Counted from the stretch's first letter, positions 36,777 through 48,513 are shown. The stretch: DNA of 64,000 bases from Geobacillus genomosp. 3 (GCF_000445995.2 NC_022080.4:2452001-2516000), one strand, 5' to 3'. The notes: generated by a model from the letters alone, not told the origin. Numbers and translations: made by a program.

Positions 36777-39029
36777 TTACAGATGCGGTTCGGCCTCCGG
36801 CGCGGCTTTTTTCGCCCCTTTGCCTTTTTTGAGCGCATTTCCTTTCCACACGAGCCACAGCTGTGCAGCGATGAACAGCGAAGAATAGACGCCGCACACA
36901 AGGCCGGCGAGCAAGGCGAGGTTGAAGTTGCGAATCGCTTCGCTGCCAAACAAAAGCAAGGCGATCACCGTAAACAAAACGGTCAATACGGTGTTGATCG
37001 AACGTGTGAACGTTTGTTGCAGCGCCCGGTTGACGATATGCTTTAAATCGTCGACCGTTTTCACTTTCCGCTTTTTCATGAGATCGCGAATACGGTCGAA
37101 CGTGACAATTGTATCATTGATCGAGTAACCAATGATCGTCAACACAGCGGCGATAAACGTTAAATCGACTTCAAGCCGCGTCAAGCTGAACACGGTAATG
37201 ATAAAAAAAGCGTCGTGCAATAAGGCGATGATGGCAGCCAACGCCATCCGCCATTCAAAGCGAATCGTCACATACAAAATGATCCCAATCGACGAAATGA
37301 GCACGGCAATGAGCGCGTTGCGGGCAAGCTGTTTGCCGACAATTGGCGAGACGGTGCTCACGTTCGGCTCAAAGCCGTAAGCCTGTTTCAGCTCGCCTTT
37401 TAACTTGGCAATTTCCTCCTTATTGAGAACGCCGATTAAACGGACAACCCCCGTCTTTCCGTCCGTGCCGGATAACACAACATCTTCCGGCTCATGGCCG
37501 AGCCGTTCAAAATAGCTGCTCAGTTCATTGGCCTCGATCGGGCGGTTGCTCGTCACCTCAATGCGCGTCCCGCTTGTGAAGTCAATGCCGAGATTGAGCC
37601 CCATGGCAACAAGCGAAATAACGCCGGCAATTGTCAAAGCGCTGGAGAACAAGAAAAACTTTTTGCTATGTTTCACAAAATCCCAGCGGTCAAACTTCGT
37701 CGGCACTTCCGTCTCGTCATTCGTTTCGGCAATGTTTAAGATTTCCGATTTTTTTACACCGAAATAACCCGGCTTCTTATCAAACCAACGGCTTGAGACG
37801 AGCAGTCCGAGCAAGAGCCGCGTGCCGTAGACGGCGGTGACAAAGCTCGCGACAATGCTGATGATGAGCATCGTCGCAAACCCTTTGACCGAACTCGTCC
37901 CGTAAATGAACAGGACGGCGCCGGCGATGATCGTCGTAATGTTGGCGTCAAAAATCGTCGCAAACGAGCCGCGGGTGCCGGCGCGAAACGCTGACAACAT
38001 CGATTTGCCAAGCTTGATTTCTTCCTTGATCCGCTCGTACGTAATGATGTTGGCGTCGACCGCCATCCCGACCCCTAAAATAAGGGCGGCAATGCCCGGC
38101 AGCGTCAAGACGCCGTTCATCCAGTCAAACAAGAGCAAAATCAAATAAACGTATACCGACAGCGTAATGACGGCAATCACGCCCGGCAGCCGATAAAACC
38201 CAATCATAAACACGAAGATAGCCGCAATGCCGATAATGCCGGCCCATACCGTTTTTTCGAGCGCGTTTTGTCCAAACTGGGCGCCGACCGATGTCGAATA
38301 AATCTCGTGCAGCTCAACAGGAAGCGCCCCCGCATTCAACAAGTCGGCGAGTTGCTGCGCTTCTTTCACCGTAAAGTTGCCGACGATCGATACATCCGTC
38401 TGGTTAAACACTTGATTGACCGAGGCGGCGGAAATAAATTTCGGATCCGCCTTGCCCGCTTCTTTTCGGTACGAGTCAACCCCTTCTTCAAAATCAAGCC
38501 AAATCACCAATATATTGTTCGGCGGCCCCATGTTGTACACTTTTTCCGTCACTTGGCGAAATTTATCAGCATCTTTTAATTTAATGGCGACGCTTGGCCG
38601 GCCGTTTTCATCAAACGATAGCTTCGCCCCGCCTTGGACGAGGTCGCTCCCGTCCATAAGCACGTTGTCATTCACATCGCGGAACGTCAACTTTGCCTGG
38701 GTGGCCAAAATTTCGCGCGCCTCATTTTGGTCTTTCACTCCGGCGAGCTGGACGCGGATGCGGTTTCCGCCTTCGATGTCGACGCGCGGCTCGCTGACAC
38801 CGAGGACGTTAATCCGTTTGTTTAAAGCGCTGACCGTGCTTTGAAGCGTTTCTTGGTCAATTTTGTCCCCCTTTTTCGCCGGCCTCACCTCATACAACAC
38901 TTCAAATCCGCCTTGCAAATCAAGGCCTAGTTTTATATTATGTACAATTCCTTGAACCGTCGGTCCGATCACCCCGGCAAACAGGAGCAGAAGCAAAAAA
39001 AACGCGACGATGCGGCTTCGTTTTACCAT
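36777..39029 (-). CDS. secDF: Fused protein translocase subunit SecDF
   Basis: Membrane protein of 750 residues that uses the proton gradient to aid Sec-dependent export. SecD half: TM1 near residues 5-25, the large P1 domain starting LGLDLQGGFEVLYEV, then six-TM block with GVGMAVDANIITYERIKEE. SecF half begins about residue 455 (DRWDFVKHSKKFFL), with LGIDFTSGTRIEV and IIGYSINDTIVTFDRIRD. The fusion is usual in Bacillus. The ATG at 39029 is 12 bases after AAAGGAGG; a TTG three codons upstream is the alternative. Confidence 0.95.
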   Translation of the reverse strand: MVKRSRIVAFFLLLLLFAGVIGPTVQGIVHNIKLGLDLQGGFEVLYEVRPAKKGDKIDQETLQSTVSALNKRINVLGVSEPRVDIEGGNRIRVQLAGVKDQNEAREILATQAKLTFRDVNDNVLMDGSDLVQGGAKLSFDENGRPSVAIKLKDADKFRQVTEKVYNMGPPNNILVIWLDFEEGVDSYRKEAGKADPKFISAASVNQVFNQTDVSIVGNFTVKEAQQLADLLNAGALPVELHEIYSTSVGAQFGQNALEKTVWAGIIGIAAIFVFMIGFYRLPGVIAVITLSVYVYLILLLFDWMNGVLTLPGIAALILGVGMAVDANIITYERIKEEIKLGKSMLSAFRAGTRGSFATIFDANITTIIAGAVLFIYGTSSVKGFATMLIISIVASFVTAVYGTRLLLGLLVSSRWFDKKPGYFGVKKSEILNIAETNDETEVPTKFDRWDFVKHSKKFFLFSSALTIAGVISLVAMGLNLGIDFTSGTRIEVTSNRPIEANELSSYFERLGHEPEDVVLSGTDGKTGVVRLIGVLNKEEIAKLKGELKQAYGFEPNVSTVSPIVGKQLARNALIAVLISSIGIILYVTIRFEWRMALAAIIALLHDAFFIITVFSLTRLEVDLTFIAAVLTIIGYSINDTIVTFDRIRDLMKKRKVKTVDDLKHIVNRALQQTFTRSINTVLTVLFTVIALLLFGSEAIRNFNLALLAGLVCGVYSSLFIAAQLWLVWKGNALKKGKGAKKAAPEAEPHL

Positions 39030-39148
39030 TCGTTTCAAAATCCTCCTTTGATTCGTCTTGTCACCCAACGGCTTCCATCGCGCCATCGCTGAATACGCCG
39101 GCTTCGACTTTCATTATGAGCCAGCCGGCCACTAGTGTCAATTTTTCA

Positions 39149-39439
39149 CTATAACAATTCTTTGAGAACACGCTCCAAATCATCGCCGCCGGCTGCCCGC
39201 TGCTGTTCGTACGACCGCATCGTCAAAAACGCCATATATTCCCCAGGCGAAAGCGACAAAATGTCGCTGACAAGCTCATATAGTTTTTTTTCCATCAATG
39301 CCTTTTTCCACTTTCGGGCGCACAAACATTCCCATAGCCCGTCGATTGTCACTTGCGTGTAGCCGAGCAGACGAAATTCGTCATATTTGCATTCGAGCGC
39401 CGGCATGAGCTGTTCACGCAGCTGTTTTTCCCCTTCCAT
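39149..39439 (-). CDS. comN: Post-transcriptional regulator ComN (YrzD)
   Basis: Small protein of 96 residues related to ComN, which in B. subtilis promotes comE operon mRNA localisation or translation and competence. The core LECKYDEFRLLGYTQVTIDGLWECL is the family signature. The ATG at 39439 follows GGGAGGG. It is encoded divergently from spoVB, as in B. subtilis, across a gap of about 107 bases that holds the spoVB promoter. Confidence 0.85.
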   Translation of the reverse strand: MEGEKQLREQLMPALECKYDEFRLLGYTQVTIDGLWECLCARKWKKALMEKKLYELVSDILSLSPGEYMAFLTMRSYEQQRAAGGDDLERVLKELL

Positions 39440-39476
39440 CTCTCACCCTCCCGCGCCATGCCAGCTATGATCCTTG

Positions 39477-39506
39477 TCATGCTTGGCCATGTGTCTCGCA
39501 TATATT
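39477..39506 (+). promoter_or_regulatory. Candidate sigma-E promoter of spoVB
   Basis: TCATGCT (39477-39483), 15 bases, CATATATT (39499-39506) resembles sigma-E (KMATATT-N14/15-CATACANT), with one mismatch in the -10. spoVB is mother-cell, sigma-E-dependent in B. subtilis. Confidence 0.55.
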
Positions 39507-39546
39507 GTATAAAAGATTAAGGCATTTGAGAAGGCAGGGAAAGAAA

Positions 39547-41109
39547 ATGTCCAAATTTTTGCAAGGGACGATCATTTTAATCGCCGCCGGTTTTATTACG
39601 AAAATTCTCGGCTTCATCAACCGCATCGTCGTCGCCCGGATGATCGGCGACGAGGGGGTTGGGTTGTACATGATGGCCGTGCCGACGCTCGTGTTGGCGA
39701 TTACGGCCACCCAAATCGGGCTGCCGGTCGCGATTTCCAAACTGGTCGCCGAGGCGGAAGCGGCCGGCGATCGACAACGGGTTAAAAAAATTCTTGTCGT
39801 GTCACTCACGACGACCGGGGTGCTAAGCGCCATATTTCTGCCCGCCCTCATTGTTGTCGCGCCGTGGCTTTCGCGGACGCTGTTCACCGATCCGCGCACG
39901 TACTATCCGTTAATGGCCATCGCTCCGGTCGTACCGATCGTGGCCATCTCCTCGGTGCTGCGCGGCTATTTTCAAGGACGGCAGCAAATGAAGCCGTACG
40001 CCTACTCGCTTTTGATTGAACAAATCGTCCGCATCAGCCTGATCGCTTTATGCACAAGACCGCTCTTGCCATACGGCGTCGAGTACGCCGCCGCCGGCGC
40101 CATGGCGTCTTCTGTTCTCGGGGAACTCGCCGCCTTATTGTACTTGTTGTTCTTATTTAAGTTTAAAAAATCAATCCGCCTGCGGACAAAATTTTTTCGC
40201 TACGTGCGCGCCGGCAAAGAAACGTTCATCCGCCTCATGCGCATCGCCCTGCCGACGACCGGCGGCCGCTTGATCGGTTCGCTTTCTTGGTTTTTTGAAC
40301 CGATCGTTGTCGCCAATAGCTTAGCTCTTGCCGGCGTTACCGCTTCCATCGCCACGAAGCAGTACGGCCAGCTCGTCGGCTACGCTCTGCCGTTGCTCAC
40401 CTTGCCGTCGTTCATTACGTACGCGCTCTCGACAGCGCTTGTGCCGGCCATTAGTGAAGCGATGGCGCAAAACAAGCCGATGTTGGTCGAATACCGGATC
40501 GCCCAGGCGATGCGGCTGTCGCTTATCACCGGCGGCCTTTCCGCCGTCGTCCTGTACATTTTTGCCGAACCGCTGATGCGGTGGATGTACGGCACGAGCG
40601 AAGCGGCCATCTTTATTCAAGTGATGGCGCCATTTTTCTTGTTTTATTATTTCCAAGGCCCGTTGCAAGCTGTGCTGCAAGGGCTTGATTTGGCAAACGC
40701 CGCCATGACGAACAGTTTGATCGGCGCGGCGGTGAAGCTCGCCTGCATTTTCGTTCTTGCCTCGCGGCCGAGCTTAGGCATTATGGGGGCGGCACTGGCG
40801 ACATCGGTCGGCACGGTGCTCGTGACGCTTCTCCATTTCGCTACCGTCGCCAAAGCCGTTTCCTTTTCGATCGATGCGCGCGAATATGCAAAAGCATTGG
40901 CTGCCATCGCCGCCGCCGGTGCGGCCGGCTATGCGCTGTTCCGCTATCCGCCTGCGGCCATATCCCCGCCGCTATGGACGCTGTTTGCCATGGCGGCAAC
41001 GATTGCTTTATATGTTGCGGCCCTTCTGTTTTTTCGGCTTATCAGGCGCGAGGAGCTTGTCTATCTTCCAGGGCTTCATTGGCTCGCTGGGAAAAGCGGA
41101 CGAAAATAA
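39547..41109 (+). CDS. spoVB: Stage V sporulation protein B, lipid II flippase-like
   Basis: MOP-superfamily membrane protein of 520 residues with about 14 transmembrane segments; needed for spore cortex synthesis, likely moving lipid II or another lipid-linked precursor. It starts MSKFLQGTIILIAAGFITKILGFINRIVVAR, the typical MATE/polysaccharide-transport N-terminus. The ATG at 39547 follows AGGGAAAG; an upstream TTG frame has no site. A sigma-E-like promoter lies 40 bases upstream. Confidence 0.94.
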   Translation: MSKFLQGTIILIAAGFITKILGFINRIVVARMIGDEGVGLYMMAVPTLVLAITATQIGLPVAISKLVAEAEAAGDRQRVKKILVVSLTTTGVLSAIFLPALIVVAPWLSRTLFTDPRTYYPLMAIAPVVPIVAISSVLRGYFQGRQQMKPYAYSLLIEQIVRISLIALCTRPLLPYGVEYAAAGAMASSVLGELAALLYLLFLFKFKKSIRLRTKFFRYVRAGKETFIRLMRIALPTTGGRLIGSLSWFFEPIVVANSLALAGVTASIATKQYGQLVGYALPLLTLPSFITYALSTALVPAISEAMAQNKPMLVEYRIAQAMRLSLITGGLSAVVLYIFAEPLMRWMYGTSEAAIFIQVMAPFFLFYYFQGPLQAVLQGLDLANAAMTNSLIGAAVKLACIFVLASRPSLGIMGAALATSVGTVLVTLLHFATVAKAVSFSIDAREYAKALAAIAAAGAAGYALFRYPPAAISPPLWTLFAMAATIALYVAALLFFRLIRREELVYLPGLHWLAGKSGRK

Positions 41110-41174
41110 ACTTCTAAACATGTCCGGCCGTGAATATATTGTGGTAAAACGATTGTGGTCAAGGGGGGAGGACG

Positions 41175-41558
41175 TTGTCACGGCTTGGCAGCGCACTCGT
41201 ATATGGCGTCGCCACCATTTTCGTTTTGGCGGCGCTCGTCAGCTTCGTTTTTTCACTGCTGCTCAAATGGACGGACATTCATGAATCATCGCTCACATGG
41301 ATCATTTTCGCCATCTCCGTCATCTCAATGTTCATCGGAGGGATCGTTGCCGGCGGGAAAAGCCAAGAAAAAGGGTGGCTTGCCGGCGGGCTGACCGGCC
41401 TTTCATTTACAGCGATCATTTTTTTGTTTCAATTTCTCGGCATTGAAAAACCGTTTACGGTCGAACAATGGCTATATCACCTCGGTTTTTGGATCGCCGC
41501 ATCTCTCGGCGGCATCGTCGGCGTCAACCTGTCGCCGGCGCGCCGCGAGCGGGCATAA
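41175..41558 (+). CDS. yrzE: Small membrane protein YrzE (TIGR04086 family)
   Basis: 127 residues with four predicted transmembrane segments and glycine-rich turns (GGIVAGGKSQEKGWLAGGLTG). Conserved next to spoVB and yajC in Bacilli; function unknown. The start is TTG at 41175 behind AAGGGGGGAGG; no ATG or GTG is available near the site. It reads from the same direction as spoVB, 65 bases downstream, and ends before a strong terminator. Confidence 0.85.
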   Translation: MSRLGSALVYGVATIFVLAALVSFVFSLLLKWTDIHESSLTWIIFAISVISMFIGGIVAGGKSQEKGWLAGGLTGLSFTAIIFLFQFLGIEKPFTVEQWLYHLGFWIAASLGGIVGVNLSPARRERA

Positions 41559-41575
41559 ACGGTCATCCTAATGTG

Positions 41576-41611
41576 AAAGCGGCTGTTTCCGGGCGAAACA
41601 GCCGCTTTTTT
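41576..41611 (+). terminator. Terminator after yrzE
   Basis: AAAGCGGCTGTTTC (41576-41589) and GAAACAGCCGCTTT (41595-41608) form a perfect 14-bp stem followed by six T. It also lies in the path of the yajC-side transcript, where it could work bidirectionally. Confidence 0.93.
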
Positions 41612-41678
41612 AGGCAGTGCCAACCCTTTCCATGACAGCCCGGTTGCCGGCGTCATCGATTGACACTTTTCATTCGGG

Positions 41679-41951
41679 TTATGCTTTGTTTTCCGGCACC
41701 ACTTCGCGCACCGCGGAACGGTCGTATGTAAGCCGCGTGCCGTCACCAGCGCGGATAATGATTTTATCCTCATCGACCGAGTCGATGATGCCATGCAAAC
41801 CGCCGATCGTGACAATTTTGTCGCCTTTTTTCAAATTCGCCTGCATTTGCTGGACGGCGCGCTGCCGCTTTTGTTGCGGGCGAATAAGCAAAAAGTAGAA
41901 AATGACGAAAAACAGCACGATCGGCAATAAATTCGCAATCGCCGCGTTCAT
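41679..41951 (-). CDS. yajC: Preprotein translocase subunit YajC (YrbF)
   Basis: Single-pass membrane protein of 90 residues that associates with SecDF. N-terminal hydrophobic segment (about 4-24) ends in LLIRPQQKRQR, then a small cytoplasmic domain with GDKIVTIGGLHGIIDSVDEDKIIIR. The ATG at 41951 follows GGAGGGGG. It is the last gene of the ruvA-ruvB-yrzS-queA-tgt-yajC series. Confidence 0.95.
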   Translation of the reverse strand: MNAAIANLLPIVLFFVIFYFLLIRPQQKRQRAVQQMQANLKKGDKIVTIGGLHGIIDSVDEDKIIIRAGDGTRLTYDRSAVREVVPENKA

Positions 41952-41974
41952 TCAATCCCCCTCCTTTCCGATGG

Positions 41975-44163
<2,189 letters not shown>

Positions 44164-44178
44164 CAAATTCTCCTTTCT

Positions 44179-44385
44179 TTAGCGAAATCGCCCGAGCACA
44201 TAAAAAATCAAAGATAACACGACACTTAGCACGATCGATGTCACGATCGGAAAATAAAATGTCATATTTCCTTTGCGAATGACGATATCCCCCGGCAAGC
44301 GGCCGAGTTTGACAAACTGCATGACAAACCCGACAATGATAAGCACAGCGCCAATTGTCATAATCAACTTCGGCAAGCTGTTCAC
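44179..44385 (-). CDS. yrzS: DUF2905 membrane protein YrzS
   Basis: 68 residues with two transmembrane segments and the motif [21 protein letters not shown] between them, typical of DUF2905. Function unknown; the family is commonly found beside ruvB and queA. The GTG start overlaps the ruvB stop as GTGA, and GGAGG lies ten bases upstream inside ruvB, so it is translationally coupled. Confidence 0.88.
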   Translation of the reverse strand: MNSLPKLIMTIGAVLIIVGFVMQFVKLGRLPGDIVIRKGNMTFYFPIVTSIVLSVVLSLIFYVLGRFR

Positions 44386-45383
44386 CGCTTCGGAACCTCC
44401 ATTTCGAAATGGGCATACGCCGCCGGCGTAGCGACACGCCCGCGCGGCGTCCGTTGCAACAAGCCGATTTGCAGCAAATACGGCTCATACACTTCCTCAA
44501 TCGTTTGCGCTTCTTCCCCGACCACAGCGGCTATCGTTTCAAGCCCGACCGGACCGCCGGCAAATTTTTCAATAATCGCCAAAAGCAGCTTATGGTCAAT
44601 GTGATCAAGCCCGAGCCGGTCAACTTGCAGCCGCTCAAGCGCCTCAACGGCGAGCGGCAGCGTAATTTCGCCGTCCCCGCGCACTTGGGCAAAATCGCGG
44701 ACACGGCGGAGCAGCCGGTTGGCAATGCGCGGCGTGCCGCGCGCCCGACGAGCCAGCTCAAGCGCCGCCTCATCGTTGATTATAATATGCAAAATGGCGG
44801 CCGCCCGCTCAACAATTTGCGCCAATTGGTCCACTTGGTAATATTCGAGCCGGCTGATGACGCCAAACCGGTCGCGCAGCGGCGCGGATAGCGCCCCGGC
44901 TCTTGTTGTCGCCCCGACAAGCGTAAACGGCGGCAAATCAAGGCGGAGCGAACGCGCTTCTGGCCCTTTGCCGATCATAATGTCCAAACAGTAATCTTCC
45001 ATCGCCGGGTACAGCACTTCTTCAACCGTTCGCGGCAATCGATGGATTTCGTCAATAAACAGCACATCCCCAGGCTCAAGCGATGTCAAAAGCGCCGCCA
45101 AATCACCGGGCCGCTCGAGCGCCGGCCCGGATGTCGTCCGCAGCCTGACCCCCATTTCATTCGCAATCACGGCGGCGAGCGTCGTTTTTCCAAGTCCCGG
45201 CGGTCCATACAGCAAGACGTGGTCAAGCGTCTCCTCGCGCAGCTTGGCCGCTTCAATAAACACTCGCAAGTTTTCTTTCACCTTATCTTGCCCGATATAT
45301 TCATGCAAATATTGCGGGCGCAAGTTTGGTTCGAACGCCGCCTCGCCACCTAAAGCGGCGCCGGATACAAGCCGTTCGTCCAC
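44382..45383 (-). CDS. ruvB: Holliday junction branch migration helicase RuvB
   Basis: AAA+ motor that drives branch migration with RuvA. 333 residues: Walker [20 protein letters not shown] near residue 61, Walker [15 protein letters not shown], sensor [18 protein letters not shown], and the C-terminal winged helix. The start is GTG at 45383, after GGGGAGGG. It follows ruvA by 37 bases; no RuvC is expected in Bacillus, which uses RecU. Confidence 0.97.
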   Translation of the reverse strand: MDERLVSGAALGGEAAFEPNLRPQYLHEYIGQDKVKENLRVFIEAAKLREETLDHVLLYGPPGLGKTTLAAVIANEMGVRLRTTSGPALERPGDLAALLTSLEPGDVLFIDEIHRLPRTVEEVLYPAMEDYCLDIMIGKGPEARSLRLDLPPFTLVGATTRAGALSAPLRDRFGVISRLEYYQVDQLAQIVERAAAILHIIINDEAALELARRARGTPRIANRLLRRVRDFAQVRGDGEITLPLAVEALERLQVDRLGLDHIDHKLLLAIIEKFAGGPVGLETIAAVVGEEAQTIEEVYEPYLLQIGLLQRTPRGRVATPAAYAHFEMEVPKR

Positions 45384-45420
45384 CGTCGTCCCTCCCCTTT
45401 GGCCGATTGCCGGCCACCCT

Positions 45421-45996
45421 TTATTTCAACAACAGCGCCAGCGCCCGTTTTATGTACTGTTCCGTCGACATCGTTTCTTCGCGGAGCGCCGGAATAATTT
45501 TCTCGATTTCCCGTTCCGCATAACCGAGCGCCTTGAGCGCAACGACCGCCTCGGCAAGTTCCCCGGAAATGGGGGCGGCCGGGCGCGGGGCCGAAAACAC
45601 TGTAAGCTTTCCTTTTAAATCTAAAATCATTTGCCGGGCCGTCTTTTTCCCAACCCCTGGAAACTTGCATAAAAACGCCTCATTTTCTTCCTCGATCGCC
45701 TGCACGAGCTCATCCGGACGGCCGGCCGCCAAAATGGCGAGCCCCCCTTTCGGTCCGATGCCGGACACTTGGAGCAGTTTCGCGAACAAGTTCCGCTCTT
45801 CACGCGTTAGAAATCCGTATAAGGCGTGCACATCTTCACGCACGTATTCGTATGTATACACTGTCACCGTCGCGGCGCGACTCTCGCGAAAGACAAACGG
45901 GTTCGGAGTCAAAATTTCGTAGCCGATGCCATGGTGGTCGATCACAACATATTCGGGACAGACGTAATCGACATACCCGCGGATAAACTCGATCAA
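45421..45996 (-). CDS. ruvA: Holliday junction branch migration protein RuvA
   Basis: Binds four-way junctions and loads RuvB. 191 residues: N-terminal OB domain ([18 protein letters not shown]), two helix-hairpin-helix motifs ([16 protein letters not shown] and [15 protein letters not shown]), flexible linker and C-terminal RuvB-contact domain ([13 protein letters not shown]). The start is TTG at 45996, six bases after GAGGAG; in the same frame no better start exists. Confidence 0.95.
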   Translation of the reverse strand: MIEFIRGYVDYVCPEYVVIDHHGIGYEILTPNPFVFRESRAATVTVYTYEYVREDVHALYGFLTREERNLFAKLLQVSGIGPKGGLAILAAGRPDELVQAIEEENEAFLCKFPGVGKKTARQMILDLKGKLTVFSAPRPAAPISGELAEAVVALKALGYAEREIEKIIPALREETMSTEQYIKRALALLLK

Positions 45997-46051
45997 TGCG
46001 TACTCCTCTCCTTTTCTCGTCCTTTCATTGTATCATACGATTTCATTATAG

Positions 46052-46090
46052 CAAAAACAAATCCCGTGATGCGCTTCACACCACGGGATT
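46052..46090 (-). terminator. Terminator after bofC
   Basis: AATCCCGTG (46060-46068) and CACGGGATT (46082-46090) pair with a 13-base loop; the minus strand continues TGTTTTTGC. It begins six bases after the bofC stop. Confidence 0.85.
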
Positions 46091-46095
46091 CCATT

Positions 46096-46578
46096 TTATT
46101 GCACAATCGCAAAATGGCGATACATTCTGATCACTTGTTCATATTGCTCTTTCGAGAGGACGCGAATTCCTTTCTTTAGTTTTTCTTGCTGGCGGCTTTC
46201 GAGTTTTTGCACGTCGATTTGGAAAAACGACTGAATAATTTCACTCGAGCGGCCCGGCTTGCCGTTAAAAATGGACAACGTGCCATCGTCTGTAATCCCG
46301 AAATAACCATTTGTTTTGAGCAACGGAGAAATATCGTTAACCGTTTTGCGAAAAACAATCGTTCGGTCATCAAGGGTAATAAGCTGCCAGTCGCGGTATT
46401 TTTTCCATATTTCTGTTAACGAAAAGACCGTTTCCGTTCGTTTCTCCTCGCTGATCTCTCCGTCTAAATATTGCTGTTGCAGCACAATCGTCATGTTAAC
46501 CGGCGCCGGCTCGGCGAACGTCTGATGAGTCGGCAACACGACCGCAGCAATCAACAACATGATGGAAAGAATTCGCAT
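46096..46578 (-). CDS. bofC: Forespore intermembrane checkpoint protein BofC
   Basis: Secreted protein of 160 residues that in B. subtilis delays sigma-K activation by inhibiting the SpoIVB signalling protease. The signal peptide is about residues 1-22 (ILSIMLLIAAVVLPTHQTFAEP), then a small beta-grasp-like domain and a helical C-terminal domain (GIRVLSKEQYEQVIRMYRHFA). The target SpoIVFB is encoded at the right end of this window. The ATG at 46578 follows GAGAGGAAC. It has its own forespore-type promoter. Confidence 0.88.
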   Translation of the reverse strand: MRILSIMLLIAAVVLPTHQTFAEPAPVNMTIVLQQQYLDGEISEEKRTETVFSLTEIWKKYRDWQLITLDDRTIVFRKTVNDISPLLKTNGYFGITDDGTLSIFNGKPGRSSEIIQSFFQIDVQKLESRQQEKLKKGIRVLSKEQYEQVIRMYRHFAIVQ

Positions 46579-46620
46579 TGTCCGTTCCTCTCTTCCGACA
46601 TGATGGTTTCCTTACATCAT

Positions 46621-46649
46621 TAGTTTCGCCGATAGACGCCATTTTATTC
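46621..46649 (-). promoter_or_regulatory. Forespore promoter (sigma-G, possibly sigma-F) of bofC
   Basis: GAATA (46649-46645), 17 bases, then GAAACTA (46627-46621) on the minus strand fits the sigma-G pattern loosely. Extended left it reads GGCGAAACTA, a full match to the sigma-F -10. B. subtilis bofC is sigma-G-dependent. Confidence 0.5.
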
Positions 46650-46657
46650 CTGTTCCG

Positions 46658-47668
46658 TTAGCCTTTTTGCAAGGCAAGCTGCCGCCGGTCTACAAAATGC
46701 GGCGGGTATTCAAGCCAGCGGCGGTCGATCATCATGTTGACCCCGTCCTCGGTAAAAGCGCCGGCTTTGGTGATCAGACTGGCATATAAAGCGATAATAT
46801 CGCGGCGGAGACTGGCCGCCATTGCCGCCCCGTATTCCGCCGTGCCAATCGCGGACAGGGCGTTAATGACCGCCATCATTAACTGATCGGAAAATGGCGG
46901 TTTCGTGGAATCAGTCACCGTCACATCGGACGACATCACAGTCGGCACGTCGCTTTCCCGCAAGACGTCATGGACCGTGTTCATAATGTCCGAGCAGACG
47001 CGCACCCCGCGCAAGAAAAAGTTGCGGATTTCCGGATCGCCGGCGACTTGGGCAAACCCTGTCAACGTCGCCTTGCCAATTTCGTTGTTACGCGCGGTCG
47101 CAAACAAATGGGCGACTTCGATGGCCAAGAGCGGACGGCGCGGGCCGAACCAGCCGGTTAAAAAGCTTTGCCGCTCGATGAATTCCACCTCTTTCGGGTA
47201 GGCCATATACGGCGGACGGACGTACACCCCTTTTTCAAGCAACAATTGGCGGGCGCGGTCGTTAATGTCGGTCGCTTCATTCAAAAACTGCCGGAACAAA
47301 TCGACAACATCTTGCCGCGACGCCATGGCGATCGCCCCGCTGTGGGAAGTAAGGCCGAATTTCGACATATGGTATATATATTCAAGGTAAAAAACATCGC
47401 TGAACAGCTTCGGGGCCCCTGGGTAGACGTGCTTCTCGACCGGATAACCAATCGGCTTGGCGATCCCTTCAGCCGAACAAAGCTGTTCAATGGCGCGCAA
47501 ATGCCCGTTGGCGACGTTCAACGTTTCGGCGATGAGCGGGCGAATGTCGTCGTCAGTCACCGTTTCGCTAAAATGGGTGAGCAGACAAGCGACGATGCTA
47601 TCGTTTATATACGTGCTCCAAAGACTGGAAATCTCTGTACTTGTTAATGAAGCAACATTTCCTTCCAT
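46658..47668 (-). CDS. DUF3231 family protein (CotF-like helical bundles)
   Basis: 336 residues, mostly helical, with two similar halves of the DUF3231 type: TYINDSIVACLLTHFSETVTDDDIRPL and, in the second half, AHLFATARNNEIGKATLTGFAQVAGDPEIRNFF. The family is ferritin-like or related to spore coat protein CotF and is found only in spore formers, but its role is not known. There is no counterpart between bofC and yebC in B. subtilis. The ATG at 47668 follows AAGGGGGTG by about ten bases. A sigma-G-like promoter lies just upstream. Confidence 0.8.
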   Translation of the reverse strand: MEGNVASLTSTEISSLWSTYINDSIVACLLTHFSETVTDDDIRPLIAETLNVANGHLRAIEQLCSAEGIAKPIGYPVEKHVYPGAPKLFSDVFYLEYIYHMSKFGLTSHSGAIAMASRQDVVDLFRQFLNEATDINDRARQLLLEKGVYVRPPYMAYPKEVEFIERQSFLTGWFGPRRPLLAIEVAHLFATARNNEIGKATLTGFAQVAGDPEIRNFFLRGVRVCSDIMNTVHDVLRESDVPTVMSSDVTVTDSTKPPFSDQLMMAVINALSAIGTAEYGAAMAASLRRDIIALYASLITKAGAFTEDGVNMMIDRRWLEYPPHFVDRRQLALQKG

Positions 47669-47697
47669 AATATTTTTGCACCCCCTTGTTTCCCTGT

Positions 47698-47727
47698 TAT
47701 TATGTTCTGCGGCCTTCTGCTGTATGT
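47698..47727 (-). promoter_or_regulatory. Possible sigma-G promoter of the DUF3231 gene
   Basis: ACATA (47727-47723), 18 bases, CATAATA (47704-47698) on the minus strand agrees with GNATR-N18-CANNNTA except for the first base. It lies in the short gap between the yebC terminator and the gene. Confidence 0.35.
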
Positions 47728-47736
47728 AGTTAAGGC

Positions 47737-47763
47737 AAAAAAAAATCGCCAGCGTGCTGCCGA
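47737..47763 (-). terminator. Terminator after yebC
   Basis: TCGGCAGC/GCTGGCGA (47746-47763) forms a stem with one mismatch, followed by nine T on the minus strand. Confidence 0.8.
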
Positions 47764-47769
47764 CGAATA

Positions 47770-48513
47770 TTATTCTTCCTCAAGCACCGATTCATCCAAG
47801 TTATGGTACACTTCTTGGACGTCGTCATCATCTTCGAGCGCATCGATTAACTTCAGCATTTTTTTCAAGTCATCGCCCGATAACGTTGTATATGTTTGCG
47901 GGATCATCGTAATTTCCGCGTTGGCAAACGTTAGTCCTTGTTGTTCGAGCTGTTCTTTTACCGTCTCAAACGACTCGGGCGCCGTATAAATTTCGAACGA
48001 CTCGTCTGTCGTTTCCATCTCCTCCGCACCGGCTTCAACCGCCAAAAGCAACAGCTCGTCCTCATCAACATCGTGTTGCTCGCGGTCGATGACGAGCCAT
48101 CCTTTGCGCTCAAACAAATAAGAAACGCAGCCCGTTTCCCCCAAGTTGCCCCCGTTTTTCGAAAAAGCCGCACGCACGTTGGCGGCGGTGCGGTTTTTAT
48201 TATCCGTAAGGCAGACGACCATGACCGCGACGCCGCCTGGCCCGTATCCTTCATAACGGATTTCCTCATAACTGGTATGTTCCTGATTTCCCGTTGCCTT
48301 TTTAATCGCCCGTTCAATGTTTTCGCCCGGCATATTGGCCGCCTTTGCCTTCTCAATGACAAGACGCAGGCCCGGGTTGGCCGCCGGGTCACCTCCGCCG
48401 GTTTTCGCGGCGACATAAATTTCTTTCGCCAGTTTCATAAACAGTTTGCCGCGCTTCGCATCTTGGGCGTTTTTCCGCCGTTGGATATTTTTCCACTTCG
48501 AATGTCCAGCCAT
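47770..48513 (-). CDS. yebC: YebC/PmpR family regulator (YrbC)
   Basis: Conserved three-domain protein of 247 residues starting [25 protein letters not shown]. Members act as DNA-binding regulators in some bacteria, and recent work links the YebC family to relief of ribosome stalling at proline stretches. The central [26 protein letters not shown] is the signature. The ATG at 48513 follows AGGAG; a longer frame of seven codons has no site. YebC-I or YebC-II type cannot be stated with certainty. Confidence 0.92.
   Translation of the reverse strand: MAGHSKWKNIQRRKNAQDAKRGKLFMKLAKEIYVAAKTGGGDPAANPGLRLVIEKAKAANMPGENIERAIKKATGNQEHTSYEEIRYEGYGPGGVAVMVVCLTDNKNRTAANVRAAFSKNGGNLGETGCVSYLFERKGWLVIDREQHDVDEDELLLLAVEAGAEEMETTDESFEIYTAPESFETVKEQLEQQGLTFANAEITMIPQTYTTLSGDDLKKMLKLIDALEDDDDVQEVYHNLDESVLEEE

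Noticed and set aside
36300..37046. 248-codon plus-strand frame over the CDF gene and secDF end
   Set aside because: Crosses two real genes and the secDF terminator; no initiation signal.
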